The notes: generated by a model from the sequence alone, not told the origin. A DNA stretch of 64,000 nucleotides from Rhodococcus sp. 06-462-5 (GCF_002258315.1 NZ_NOYD01000051.1:46424-110423), one strand, 5' to 3'; shown: positions 16,827-25,898, counted from the stretch's first letter. Program-made: numbers and translations.

Positions 16827-18656
16827 ATGATCGACCCCGTGCGCACTTCGAGAAGACCGACGACTCTGGCCGCGATCGTGTCCGTACTGGCATTGGTGCT
16901 CGCCGCCTGCGGTCAGGGCGGGCCCGATCAGCCGCAGACTGTCGCCGAGCAGTTCGCCGCCGCAGTCAACAGCGCGAACATCGACCAGGCAGCCGCGTTG
17001 ACCACCGATCCGGCCGGTGCGACGGCGGCGCTCACCGAGCTGTACGACGGGCTTTCGGCCGGCGGAACGGTGACGGCCACTCCCGATTTCGAGGCCGCCG
17101 ACGCCAACGAGGATGCAGGCACGTTCACGCTGAATGCCGGCTGGCGCTTCTCGACCACCACCGACGGCACCGCCGAACCCGACGGCGAGCCGAAGGAATG
17201 GAACTACACGACCACTGCGACAGCGGCGGAAACCGAGCAGGGCTGGAAGATCACCTGGGATCCAGCGATGTTGGTGCCGGGCCTGACGGCCGACTCGTCG
17301 GTGCGTTTCACTCCGACCGACGCGCTCGTCGCGCCGCGAATCTTCGACGGCAACGGCGTCGAGCTCATGTCGCAGCAGGTGGTCACCCTCGTCAACGTCG
17401 ATGCGACGGCCGATCCCGTGGCTGTGGCGAACCTCGTCGGATCCGTCGTCCCGGGTATCACCGCCGAGTACGTCACATCGACTGTCGCTGCAGCGCAGGG
17501 TAATCCGGCAACCGTCGTGTTGCTTCGTCAGGCGGACATCGACCCCATCGGTGCTCAGCTCGCGACCGTTCCCGGAGTCACCCTGGCCCCGCAGACGCGG
17601 TTGCTCGCCACCGACCGCAACCTCGTGTCGCCGGTCCTCGACGACCTCACGACGCTGTGGGAGCAGGAGCAGGCGGCCAATCGTGGATGGGCTGTGCAGG
17701 CCGTTGCCGCCGATGGCACCGTCACCCCGCTCGCCGGACGCGATGCCGCAACCGGAGACGACATTGCGACCACCCTGGATTCGGCACTGCAGCTCAAAGC
17801 CGAGAACGCCCTCGCGTCGCTGCCGCAGCAGGCGGCCATCGTTGCGCTTCGGCCGTCGACGGGGGCAGTTCTGGCAGTGGCGCAGAATGCCGCCGCCGAT
17901 GCCGAGGGCCCGATCGCGCTCACCGGTCTGTACCCGCCGGGTTCGACGTTCAAGACGGTGACCACCTCGGCCGCGCTGCAGTCCGGTGCCGTGACCCCCG
18001 ATACCGTGCTGCCGTGCCCGGCGACGGAGAACATCGAGGGCAGGCAGATCCCGAACGACGACAACTTCGATCTCGGTGACGTGCCGCTGCACACCGCCTT
18101 CGCCAAGTCCTGCAACACGACGATGGGCCGCCTCGGTGTGGCACTCCCGCCGAACGGACTGACCGACGCGGCCGCGCAGTACGGCCTCGGCGTCGACTAC
18201 GTCACCCCCGGTCTGACGACCGTCACCGGCTCGGTCCCGTCGGCCGACACCCCGGCGCAGCGGGTCGAGTCCGCCATCGGTCAGGGGCAGGTGACCGCAT
18301 CGCCGTTCGGAATGGCGCTGGTCGCGTCGTCGATCGCGAACAACGGATTGCTGCCGCCGACGGTCGTCGTCGGAGAGCCAGGAGTGGGAAACATGCAGCC
18401 GGCAGCGGTGAATCCGCAGGTCACCGAGCAGATCAAGACCATGATGCGCGAGACGATCACCGGCGGCACTGCGACGGCGCTCAACGACATCCCCGGGTTG
18501 CTCGGCAAGACGGGCACCGCGGAGTTCGGTGCCAACAACGAAGGCGCCCACGGTTGGTTCGTCGGAATCTCCGGCGATCTCGCGTTCGCGGTGTTCGTGA
18601 ACGACGCGGGCAGTTCGACGCCGGCCGTCGAGGCTGCAGGTCGTTTTCTGCGGTGA
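16827..18656 (+). CDS. Lipoprotein penicillin-binding protein with NTF2-like N-terminal domain
   Basis: Class B-like D,D-transpeptidase of 609 residues, resembling M. tuberculosis PBP-lipo (Rv2864c), acting outside the membrane on peptidoglycan. The N-terminus has a signal segment ending in the lipobox LAAC. An NTF2-like MecA_N domain follows (about 35-150), then a dimerisation region and the transpeptidase domain. All three catalytic motifs are intact: S373-x-x-K376 (STFK), S428-C-N430 and K561-T-G (KTGTAEF). The ATG at 16827 has a weak ribosome site; a GTG at 16839 is possible. The next gene is a shorter paralogue without these motifs. Confidence 0.9.
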   Translation: MIDPVRTSRRPTTLAAIVSVLALVLAACGQGGPDQPQTVAEQFAAAVNSANIDQAAALTTDPAGATAALTELYDGLSAGGTVTATPDFEAADANEDAGTFTLNAGWRFSTTTDGTAEPDGEPKEWNYTTTATAAETEQGWKITWDPAMLVPGLTADSSVRFTPTDALVAPRIFDGNGVELMSQQVVTLVNVDATADPVAVANLVGSVVPGITAEYVTSTVAAAQGNPATVVLLRQADIDPIGAQLATVPGVTLAPQTRLLATDRNLVSPVLDDLTTLWEQEQAANRGWAVQAVAADGTVTPLAGRDAATGDDIATTLDSALQLKAENALASLPQQAAIVALRPSTGAVLAVAQNAAADAEGPIALTGLYPPGSTFKTVTTSAALQSGAVTPDTVLPCPATENIEGRQIPNDDNFDLGDVPLHTAFAKSCNTTMGRLGVALPPNGLTDAAAQYGLGVDYVTPGLTTVTGSVPSADTPAQRVESAIGQGQVTASPFGMALVASSIANNGLLPPTVVVGEPGVGNMQPAAVNPQVTEQIKTMMRETITGGTATALNDIPGLLGKTGTAEFGANNEGAHGWFVGISGDLAFAVFVNDAGSSTPAVEAAGRFLR

Positions 18657-18742
18657 ATCCGCTACGGCCGAGTCTCAATCGTGACCGGCTCGTATGAATC
18701 CCGTGCTTGTTACTCGTGTGACTACAGTGAATATTGTGACTC

Positions 18743-20413
18743 ATGAGTTCTATGAGTCGTGCCCGTCGTGGCCCGCGCAAGGTCCGCGGTCGCTACCTCG
18801 TCGCTGTTGCAGCATCGGCGACGTTGACGGTCTCGGCAGTGTTCTGGATGGTCGATCGCCCGCCGAGCGAGGCCGAGGTGCTGGTCTCGAAGTTCGTCGA
18901 TGCCCTGGACAACCGAGACGTGGCTGCCGCCGCCGCGATGACGACCTACCCGAACGCCGCGACGGCCGCGCTGAACCAGATGTTCGACGGCTTGTCGGCC
19001 GGTGGCACGTCCACCGGTGACTTCGACCTGACCCAGTACATGGACCTCTCCGACGAGAGTGGATTCTTCACCCTCGCGTCCGCCTGGAACTTCGGTGAGG
19101 GCAAGGACTGGAAGTACAGCGCTCAGGGCTCGACCAAGAAGCTCAGCGTCGGCTGGCGCATCGCCTGGGATCCGGCCACCCTCGTCCCCGACCTCACCTC
19201 GGGTGGGTCGGTGCGCTACACCCGGACCGACGCCGCCCCGCCGCTGATCTTCGACGCCGCGAACAACGTGCTGATGAGCGAGCGCACCATCAACGCCATC
19301 TCCCTCGACCCGGCTCAGATGAGCGATCCGGCGGCGTCCACCTCGCAACTCGCGGACGTCATCGACGTCGTCGCCCCGCTCATCACCTCCGAATCGATGC
19401 TGGCCGAACTGAATTCGGCCGGCGGTGCACCGATCACCGCCGTGACCCTGCGCGACGACGATTTCGCCGTCCTCGAAGACGACCTGCGCGCCGTGCCGGG
19501 AGTGGTGGTTTCTCCGCAACCCAAGCTGATCGTCGACGACCGCCGAATCACCTCACCCGTGCTCGACTCGTTGCGAAGTGCATGGCAGGAAGGACGCGAC
19601 GCCACCGCAGGCTGGGCGGTCGACACCTACACCGTCGACGGAACCGGCGAACGTCGTGTCGGCTTCCAGGGGCCCGGCGGGCCGGACCTGCATGCGACAC
19701 TCGACCCGCGCGTTCAACTCGCAGCCGAGAACGCGGTTGTCATGGCAGGGTCGTCGGCGTCGATCGTCGCCCTGTCCACCTCGACCGGCGCGATTCTCGC
19801 TGCGGCACAGAACAGTTACGCGAACGAGCAGGGCGACGTGGTGTTCGGGGGCTCCTACCCGGCCGGCACCGCGTCGGAGCTCGTCCGGGCCGTGCAGTCC
19901 GATCGGGGCGACGACAGCGCCGAAGACGCAGCTGCGAGGCTCGGTCTCGGTATCAACTACTCGATGCCCGGACTCGACGCGTACACAGGAACTCCCGCCG
20001 ACAGTCGCAGCGCGATCGACGGCATCAGGACCGTGTCCACCGCCTCCGGTGCCGAGGCGACGGTGACTCCGTTCGGACTCGCGCAGATGGCGGCCGCGAT
20101 CTCTCGGGGCAGCGCTCCGACTCCGACGATCGTCGCCGGGCAGACCGCTGTCGCGAATCGTGAGTCCGAGGCAATCGGGTCGGATGCGGCAAACCGGTTG
20201 CGCGGCATACTCGCCGACTCGTCGAGCAGTAGTGGTCTCGATACCTTCGACGGTGTGCAGGGATTCGCCGGGGAAAGTGGCGACGATCGCTTCGTACTCG
20301 CCACCAGTGGTGACGTCGCGTTCGCGGTGTACATCGAGGACGCGGACGGCGGAGATCAGGCAGTGCGCATGACGAGCCGGTTGCTGCAGGAGATGGCGAA
20401 CCCCGTCGAATGA
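18743..20413 (+). CDS. Catalytically inactive PBP paralogue (pseudo-transpeptidase)
   Basis: Protein of 556 residues paralogous to the PBP encoded just upstream. It shares the NTF2-like domain (for example MFDGLSAGGTSTG against LYDGLSAGGTVTA) and the overall layout. It has a single N-terminal membrane segment (about 18-38) in place of a lipobox. The motif equivalent to STFK reads T376-A-S-E379, so nucleophile and lysine are both lost. A stretch of roughly 45 residues that carries SCN in the sister is absent, and KTG reads E511-S-G. The frame is intact over its full length, which argues against a decaying pseudogene. A structural, regulatory or scaffold role beside the active enzyme is an inference. 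The start is uncertain between ATG 18743 and 18752. Confidence 0.85.
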   Translation: MSSMSRARRGPRKVRGRYLVAVAASATLTVSAVFWMVDRPPSEAEVLVSKFVDALDNRDVAAAAAMTTYPNAATAALNQMFDGLSAGGTSTGDFDLTQYMDLSDESGFFTLASAWNFGEGKDWKYSAQGSTKKLSVGWRIAWDPATLVPDLTSGGSVRYTRTDAAPPLIFDAANNVLMSERTINAISLDPAQMSDPAASTSQLADVIDVVAPLITSESMLAELNSAGGAPITAVTLRDDDFAVLEDDLRAVPGVVVSPQPKLIVDDRRITSPVLDSLRSAWQEGRDATAGWAVDTYTVDGTGERRVGFQGPGGPDLHATLDPRVQLAAENAVVMAGSSASIVALSTSTGAILAAAQNSYANEQGDVVFGGSYPAGTASELVRAVQSDRGDDSAEDAAARLGLGINYSMPGLDAYTGTPADSRSAIDGIRTVSTASGAEATVTPFGLAQMAAAISRGSAPTPTIVAGQTAVANRESEAIGSDAANRLRGILADSSSSSGLDTFDGVQGFAGESGDDRFVLATSGDVAFAVYIEDADGGDQAVRMTSRLLQEMANPVE

Positions 20414-20457
20414 GCCTGAGGTTCAGGCCAGATAATTAGGCGCGGTAGTTTTGTTCG

Positions 20458-21204
20458 GTGACTGTGCTCGATTTCGGACTTCTGGTGGTGGCCGGGTTCT
20501 TCGCCGGGCTCATCGGGTTCGTCACCGGGCTCGCGTCCCTGGTGTCCTACCCTGCTCTGCTTGCTGTGGGTTTGCCTGCGGTGTCGGCGAACGTGACGAA
20601 CACGGTCGCGTTGGTCGCGGCCGGTGTCGGGGCGACGGCGAGTTCCTCGGCCGAGCTGGCCAAGGACGGTAAGCAGCTGGTTCGCTACGCGATCTACTCT
20701 GCGCTCGGTGGTACCACGGGTGCGATTCTGTTGCTCAATACGCCGGACGGTTCGTTCGAGGTGGTCGTACCGTTCCTGGTGGCAATGGCGGCCATCGCGC
20801 TGCTGCTGCAGCCGAGTATCCGAAAATTGTCCGGAGACAAGCAGTTCCCGACGCTCTATCCCCTGGCACTGTTCGCCGTCGCGATCTACGGCGGCTACTT
20901 CGGTGCCGGGGCCGGGGTCATCTTCCTCGCGCTGGCATTGATCTGTACGTCGGATACCTTTTGGCGCGCAAGCGTTCTGAAGAGCTTCTTCCTCGGCATC
21001 GCGAACCTGATCGCGGCGATCATCTTTTCGTTCTCCGGCCAGGTGAACTGGTGGGCTGCGCTCGCGCTGGCGATCGGGTGTTTCGTCGGCGGCGCGTGTG
21101 GACCCCCGACGGTCAAGGTGATCTCGCCGATCATCCTGCGCATCGGCGTCGGGATTCTGGGTCTCGGTCTCGCCGGTTGGCTGGGCTACCAGGCCTTCGG
21201 CTGA
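20458..21204 (+). CDS. TauE/SafE family membrane permease
   Basis: Membrane protein of 248 residues with about eight hydrophobic segments in two repeated halves. The TauE/SafE signature glycine patterns are visible (GFFAGLIGFVTGLASLVSYP in the first half, YGGYFGAGAGVIFLALA in the second). Members export sulfite, sulfoacetate or related anions, but many actinobacterial ones are uncharacterised. The start is GTG at 20458, 44 bases after the PBP paralogue gene. No sulfur-metabolism neighbour supports a substrate here. It is convergent with the arsenic operon, separated by 19 bases. Confidence 0.85.
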   Translation: MTVLDFGLLVVAGFFAGLIGFVTGLASLVSYPALLAVGLPAVSANVTNTVALVAAGVGATASSSAELAKDGKQLVRYAIYSALGGTTGAILLLNTPDGSFEVVVPFLVAMAAIALLLQPSIRKLSGDKQFPTLYPLALFAVAIYGGYFGAGAGVIFLALALICTSDTFWRASVLKSFFLGIANLIAAIIFSFSGQVNWWAALALAIGCFVGGACGPPTVKVISPIILRIGVGILGLGLAGWLGYQAFG

Positions 21205-21223
21205 CAGTCAGGTCAGTGGTCGG

Positions 21224-22558
21224 TCAGTGTCCCGCCGGTGATCCGAGGGTGAGCAGCTCCGGTGCCGCAGGGGCACCGCAGCAACCGCCGGTCGACGGGG
21301 CGTCGGGCTCGTCGAACAGGCCTGCGCCACCGCAGACGCCGGTGTCGGGCAGCGTCAGCTCGACCTTTCGTGCGCCCTCGTGGTCCCCTGCGAGTTCGGC
21401 CGCGATGCTGCGAACCTGCTCGTATCCGGTCATCGCCAGGAATGTCGGTGCACGGCCGTAGCTCTTCATGCCCACCAGGTACAGGCCCGGTTCGGGCTGG
21501 GTGAGTTCCTCGACGCCGTGCGGGGACACCGATCCACACGAGTGCATGTTGGGGTCCACCAATTCCGCGACGAACTTCGGTGCCTGCAGGGTGGGGTCGA
21601 GGTCGAGGCGCACCTCGGACAGCCACGACAGGTCCGGGCGGAACCCGGTGAGCGCGACGACGCGATCGACGTTCTCGATGCGGGCGCCGGTGTCGCCGAT
21701 CAGCGCAATCCGATCGCCCTCCACTGCAACGGTTTCGGTTCGGAAGCCCGAGGCGACGGTGAGGAATCCGTCGTCGACCGCCTTCTTGGCGCGCTGACCG
21801 AGAGCGCCGCGAGCGGCGAGTTCGTCCGCGTCCCCGCCGCCGAAGACCTCTGCGGTGACGCCTCGACGTACGGCCCAGGTGAGTGTCGTACCGGGCTCGT
21901 CCGCGGCGAGTTCGGCGAAGGTGATGATCGCGGTCAGCGCGGAGTGTCCGCTGCCGGCGATGACGATGTGCTTGCCTGCGAATGCGGATCGAGTCGCCGG
22001 GTCGGTCAGGTCGGGGACCCGGTAGTCGATCCGGTCTGCGGCGGCCTTCTCACCGATGGCCGGAAGTCCCTCGCTGCCCAGCGGATTCGGTGATCCCCAG
22101 GTGCCGGACGCGTCGACGACCGCGCGAGCGAGGATGCGTTCCTCGCTGCCGTCGGAGTGGCGGACGTGCACCGACAGCGGTTCGGTGTCGCGGCCGGCGT
22201 CGACCACGCGGTCACGTCCGCGGCGGGCGACGCCGACAACCTCGGAGTCGACCCGGACGGCATCGCCGAGAACGGCGGCCAGGGGCGCGAGGTACTGCTC
22301 CACCCATTCGCGTCCGGTGGCGTAGGTGTCACCGTCCGGCGCGGTCCAGCCGGTGGGTTCGAGCAGCCGGGCGGCCGCGGGGTCGACGACCTCGGACCAC
22401 GGGGAGAACAGTCGAACGTGATTCCACTCGGACACTGCCGATCCGGCAGACGGTCCGCGTTCGAGAACGACTACCTCGGAACCGGTTTCGGTCAGATGCG
22501 CCGCGGCGGCGAGACCGATGGGCCCTGCGCCGACCACTACTACAGGGTATGTGTTCAT
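21224..22558 (-). CDS. FAD-dependent oxidoreductase with Cys-rich C-terminal tail, arsenic operon
   Basis: Flavoprotein of 444 residues with an FAD Rossmann motif at the N-terminus (VVVVGAGPIGLAAAAHL) and a second NAD(P) motif (VIAGSGHSAL), like monooxygenase/thioredoxin-reductase-type enzymes. The last 40 residues contain GVCGGAG and GGCCGAP, three Cys likely to bind a soft metal or arsenite. It is the last gene of the arsenic operon. Its ATG at 22558 overlaps the stop of the ArsO gene as ATGA, so production is coupled to arsenic resistance. The reaction is unknown; oxidation or transfer of arsenite is an inference from context and the Cys tail. The open frame continues upstream to 23050 but overlaps arsO there and is a shadow. 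Confidence 0.82.
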   Translation of the reverse strand: MNTYPVVVVGAGPIGLAAAAHLTETGSEVVVLERGPSAGSAVSEWNHVRLFSPWSEVVDPAAARLLEPTGWTAPDGDTYATGREWVEQYLAPLAAVLGDAVRVDSEVVGVARRGRDRVVDAGRDTEPLSVHVRHSDGSEERILARAVVDASGTWGSPNPLGSEGLPAIGEKAAADRIDYRVPDLTDPATRSAFAGKHIVIAGSGHSALTAIITFAELAADEPGTTLTWAVRRGVTAEVFGGGDADELAARGALGQRAKKAVDDGFLTVASGFRTETVAVEGDRIALIGDTGARIENVDRVVALTGFRPDLSWLSEVRLDLDPTLQAPKFVAELVDPNMHSCGSVSPHGVEELTQPEPGLYLVGMKSYGRAPTFLAMTGYEQVRSIAAELAGDHEGARKVELTLPDTGVCGGAGLFDEPDAPSTGGCCGAPAAPELLTLGSPAGH

Positions 22559-23610
22559 GACTGATCTACCTTTCCTCTTCGAATGACAGTGTCCACGGCT
22601 GCACGCGCTGTGCGGCCGACACCGATGAGCGTTGCCGACGCCGGGCCGGTCCAGTCGCCGTAGCCGAGAAAAATCAGGTTCGGTTCGTCTCGAACATGAT
22701 TGCCGTCCAACACGATTCCCGACCCATCGGCGTGCAGGTGCAGTGGCCGCAGGTGATGCAGAGCAGGGCGAAAACCGGTGCACCAGACGATTGCATCCAG
22801 CCGCTCTGTCGTGTGCCCGTCGGTGACACCGTCGGAGGTGAGCGCGGTGAACATCGGCCTGGCATGCAGAACTCCACGATCGTGGGCCTCTCGCACCGGC
22901 GGGACCATCACGATGTCTCCCAGACCGGCGACCCCGCCGGAATCCGCTGCGCCCTCGGCAAGAGCGCGAGCCCGATCGCTGGCGACATCGAACAGCACTC
23001 GGCCGTCCACATCGTCGGGGAGAAACCTGGGCTCGCGGTTGGTGAACCATACGGTGTCGGCGACAGTGGAGATCTCGGCCAGAATCTGCGCAGCCGAGTT
23101 CCCGCCACCGACGATGCCCACGCGCGTGCCTTCGAAGGAATCGGGCGCACGGTAGTCGGCAGCGTGCAGTTGCGAGCCGGAGAACTCACGCATACCGGGG
23201 TAGCTGGGCCAGAACGGTCGCGACCACGTCCCGGTGGCATTGACGATCGTTGTGGCGCAGCAGGAGTCACCGTCGGTATCGACTCGATAGCCGTCGGTCG
23301 TACGATGCACCGACTTCACCTCGACGGGCCTGCGCACCGGCAACTCGTACTTCTTCTCGTATGCCCGCAGGTAATCCACGACGTGCGATGCCGGAGGAAA
23401 GCCGCTGTGCCACGGCGGCATCGGCCAGCCGGGCAGGCGTGAGTACTCGGCCGGCGAGAACAGGTGCAGCGACGGCCAGTAGTCCTGCCAGGAGCCTCCC
23501 GCATGCGTCTGGTCGTCGAGGATGACGAAATCCAGCCCGGCTCGTCGCAGGTAGTAACCGGCGGCCAGTCCTGCCTGGCCGCCGCCGATCACCACCACCT
23601 CCGAAGTCAT
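22555..23610 (-). CDS. arsO: ArsO-type flavin-dependent monooxygenase
   Basis: NAD(P)H-dependent flavoprotein of 351 residues found in actinobacterial arsenic operons. FAD motif VVVIGGGQAGLAAGYYL lies at the N-terminus. A segment GGSWQDYWPSLHLFSP is characteristic of ArsO proteins. The second dinucleotide motif is VGIVGGGNSAAQ. The exact reaction of the family is not settled. The ATG at 23610 is preferred; a TTG at 23619 overlapping the arsC stop is an alternative. The gene is 5 bases downstream of arsC and overlaps the next flavoprotein gene, so it sits inside one transcript. Confidence 0.85.
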   Translation of the reverse strand: MTSEVVVIGGGQAGLAAGYYLRRAGLDFVILDDQTHAGGSWQDYWPSLHLFSPAEYSRLPGWPMPPWHSGFPPASHVVDYLRAYEKKYELPVRRPVEVKSVHRTTDGYRVDTDGDSCCATTIVNATGTWSRPFWPSYPGMREFSGSQLHAADYRAPDSFEGTRVGIVGGGNSAAQILAEISTVADTVWFTNREPRFLPDDVDGRVLFDVASDRARALAEGAADSGGVAGLGDIVMVPPVREAHDRGVLHARPMFTALTSDGVTDGHTTERLDAIVWCTGFRPALHHLRPLHLHADGSGIVLDGNHVRDEPNLIFLGYGDWTGPASATLIGVGRTARAAVDTVIRRGKVDQS

Positions 23611-23615
23611 TCGAG

Positions 23616-24032
23616 TCAACCGTCGGTGCCGCGCAATCGGGACGCCAGTTCCTCGACACGAGCGGCGATGTCGTCGCGCACCAGACGCATCCGTTCGATT
23701 CCGTCGATGCCGCGCTGGGACGGCTCATCGGTGTTCCAGTTCTCGAAGGTCGGACCGTCGATGGGATCGACCTTCGCCTCGCTCCCGAGGGTGATTACGA
23801 AGTCGATGCGAGACAACATTATCGGATCGATCGGCTTCGGCTGTTCACCGGACAGGTCGACGCCGACTTCGAGGAGGGCCTCGGCCGAGAGTGCATTGAC
23901 CGTTCCGCTCGGCTTCGTTCCCGCCGAGTGCACCTCCACCGAGTCGCCGACGGCCTTGCGCATCAGACCGGCGGCCATCTGAGACTTGCCGCCGTTCTTG
24001 ACGCAGACGAAGAGCACACTGGGTGTCGTCAT
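23616..24032 (-). CDS. arsC: ArsC, arsenate-mycothiol transferase type
   Basis: Low-molecular-weight phosphatase-fold arsenate reductase of 138 residues. The P-loop reads CVKNGGKS, so the usual CX5R arginine is lysine, and the following QMAAGLM is conserved. I recall the same GGKSQMAA loop in Corynebacterium glutamicum ArsC1, which joins arsenate to mycothiol before a mycoredoxin reduces it. This points to a mycothiol-using host. The ATG at 24032 overlaps the preceding arsC stop by 4 bases; the long N-terminal extension of the open frame is a shadow. Confidence 0.88.
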   Translation of the reverse strand: MTTPSVLFVCVKNGGKSQMAAGLMRKAVGDSVEVHSAGTKPSGTVNALSAEALLEVGVDLSGEQPKPIDPIMLSRIDFVITLGSEAKVDPIDGPTFENWNTDEPSQRGIDGIERMRLVRDDIAARVEELASRLRGTDG

Positions 24033-24451
24033 GACGCCGAACTCTGCTTCGCCGGAACCAGTTCGGCGATCAGGTCTTCGATTCGGCTCCTGATCTCGTC
24101 CCGAATCGGACGGACTGCGTCGACGCCTTTGCCTGCCGGGTCGGCCAGTGCCCAGTCGCGGTAGCTCACTCCGGGGAACACCGGGCACGCGTCACCGCAG
24201 CCCATGGTGATCACGACGTCGGATGTCTCGACGGCCTCCGGGGTCAGAATCTTCGGTGATTGCGACGAGATGTCGATGCCGACTTCGGCCATGGCCTCGA
24301 CTGCTGCGGAGTTGATGGTGTCCGCGGGAGCGCTACCGGCAGAACGCACCTCGACGGTGTCGCCGGCGAGATGAGTCAGGAATCCGGCGGCCATCTGAGA
24401 TCGGCCGGCGTTGTGGACACAGACGAACAGCACGCTGGGGGTAGCGGACAT
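24029..24451 (-). CDS. arsC: ArsC, arsenate reductase with canonical CX5R loop
   Basis: Second arsenate reductase of 140 residues with the standard P-loop CVHNAGRS. A further Cys pair lies in TMGCGDACPVFPG, the arrangement of thioredoxin-coupled ArsC proteins that relay a disulfide from the P-loop Cys. The DWALADP segment (about residue 105) supplies the catalytic Asp. It differs in mechanism from the adjacent copy with CX5K, so the operon may hold two reductase routes. The ATG at 24451 shares one base with the stop of the acr3 gene. Confidence 0.88.
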   Translation of the reverse strand: MSATPSVLFVCVHNAGRSQMAAGFLTHLAGDTVEVRSAGSAPADTINSAAVEAMAEVGIDISSQSPKILTPEAVETSDVVITMGCGDACPVFPGVSYRDWALADPAGKGVDAVRPIRDEIRSRIEDLIAELVPAKQSSAS

Positions 24452-25539
24452 CAGAAATCCTTCGGTGATGTGGTCGTGGAAATGCTGGGGGAGAAGCGCT
24501 TACGCAATGCGAGCGAGACGTAGACGAGGCCGACCAGCACCGGCACCTCGATGAGTGGTCCGACAACTCCGGCGAGTGCTTGCCCGGATGTCGCGCCGTA
24601 CGTCGCGATGGCGACGGCGATCGCCAGCTCGAAGTTGTTGCCAGCTGCGGTGAACGCGAGGGTGGTCGTGCGTTCGTAGCCCAGACCCATCGCGGCACCC
24701 AGGGCGTAGCCGCCGCCCCACATCACCGCGAAGTACACCAGTAGTGGCAGCGCGATGCGCACTACGTCGAACGGCTGTGAGGTGATCTGATCACCCTGCA
24801 GCGCAAAGAGAATGACGATGGTGAACAGCAGACCGTAGAGCGCCCACGGGGCGATCCCGGGGATGAACTTCTCCTCGTACCATTCGCGGCCCTTGGCGCG
24901 CTCGCCGAAGAAGCGAGACGCGAATCCGGCTATCAGAGGGATACCGAGGAAGATGAGAACCGACTTGGCGATCTGCCACGGCGAGGCCTCGATGGTGGTC
25001 TGGTCGAGTCCGAGCCATCCCGGCAGAACCGAGAGGTAGAACCATCCGAGGATCGCGAACATGAACACCTGGAACACCGAGTTGATCGCGACCAGAACCG
25101 CGGCGGCTTCCCGGTCACCGCAAGCGAGGTCGTTCCAGATGATGACCATCGCGATGCATCGAGCCAGGCCGACGATGATCAGGCCGGTTCGGTATTCGGG
25201 GAGGTCCGGCAGGAAAAGCCATGCGAGAGCGAACATCAGGGCCGGACCGAGGACCCAGTTGAGCACCAACGAACCGATCAGCAGGCGCTTGTCTCCGGTG
25301 ACGGTATCGAGGCGGTCGTAGCGAACCTTGGCCAGTACCGGGTACATCATGACGAGCAGTCCGATGGCGATGGGGAGCGAGACGCCGTCGATGGAGATGG
25401 TGGACAGCGCGTCGTCCATGCCGGGAATCATGCGTCCCAGGAGCAGGCCCACGACCATGGCCACGCCGATCCACACGGGCAGGAACCGGTCGAGGGTGGA
25501 GAGCTTGCCGACTACTGCAGTATCGGTTTTCGTACTCAT
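24451..25539 (-). CDS. acr3: ACR3-type arsenite efflux permease
   Basis: Arsenite exporter of 362 residues with ten predicted membrane segments. The conserved Cys and Glu regions of ACR3 are visible: GLARCIAMVIIWNDLACGD in the centre and AAGNNFELAIAVAIA in the C-terminal half. It moves As(OH)3 out of the cell after ArsC has reduced arsenate. The ATG at 25539 overlaps the arsR stop by 4 bases; a longer open frame reaching 25731 overlaps arsR and is rejected. Length and layout are normal for the family. Confidence 0.92.
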   Translation of the reverse strand: MSTKTDTAVVGKLSTLDRFLPVWIGVAMVVGLLLGRMIPGMDDALSTISIDGVSLPIAIGLLVMMYPVLAKVRYDRLDTVTGDKRLLIGSLVLNWVLGPALMFALAWLFLPDLPEYRTGLIIVGLARCIAMVIIWNDLACGDREAAAVLVAINSVFQVFMFAILGWFYLSVLPGWLGLDQTTIEASPWQIAKSVLIFLGIPLIAGFASRFFGERAKGREWYEEKFIPGIAPWALYGLLFTIVILFALQGDQITSQPFDVVRIALPLLVYFAVMWGGGYALGAAMGLGYERTTTLAFTAAGNNFELAIAVAIATYGATSGQALAGVVGPLIEVPVLVGLVYVSLALRKRFSPSISTTTSPKDF

Positions 25540-25898
25540 GCCATGACCTCCGTGGACTCTGCAGCGTTCAGCACTGCGGAAAGTTGCTGCAGGGCAGCGG
25601 GAATCACCGAGTAGTACACCCAGGTTCCGCGCCGTTCGCAGTCGAGCAGCCCGGCTTCGCGCAAGACCTTGAGGTGGTGGGAGATGGTGGGTTGGGAGAG
25701 GTCGAATGCGGGGGAGATGTCGCAGACACATGCTTCGCCGCCTGCATGGCTGGCGACGAGGCTGAGCAGTCGCAGTCGGACGGGATCTCCCAGTGCCTTG
25801 AACATGCGGGCGAGATCTCCGGCCCAGTCCACGGTGAGGGGCTCACGGATCAGCGGCGAGCAGCACTCGCCGTCGACGGGCAGGTCTTGATTCGACAT
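25536..25898 (-). CDS. arsR: ArsR-family arsenite-responsive repressor
   Basis: Winged-helix repressor of 120 residues and first gene of the arsenic operon. The recognition helix region is SQPTISHHLKVLREAGLL. Cys residues lie at 12-13 (ECCSP) and 57/59 (ACVCDIS). I recall that C. glutamicum ArsR binds arsenite through an N-terminal Cys-Cys pair plus a Cys near residue 55, and this layout matches. Arsenite would release it from the operator just upstream. The ATG at 25898 lies about 6 bases after a -10-like element, suggesting a leaderless message. All five downstream genes follow with overlaps or a 5-base gap, so one transcript is likely. Confidence 0.92.
   Translation of the reverse strand: MSNQDLPVDGECCSPLIREPLTVDWAGDLARMFKALGDPVRLRLLSLVASHAGGEACVCDISPAFDLSQPTISHHLKVLREAGLLDCERRGTWVYYSVIPAALQQLSAVLNAAESTEVMA

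Noticed and set aside
22559..23050. Extension of the Cys-tailed flavoprotein into arsO
   Set aside because: The extra residues are an out-of-frame reading of arsO, and the FAD motif starts right after the ATG at 22558.
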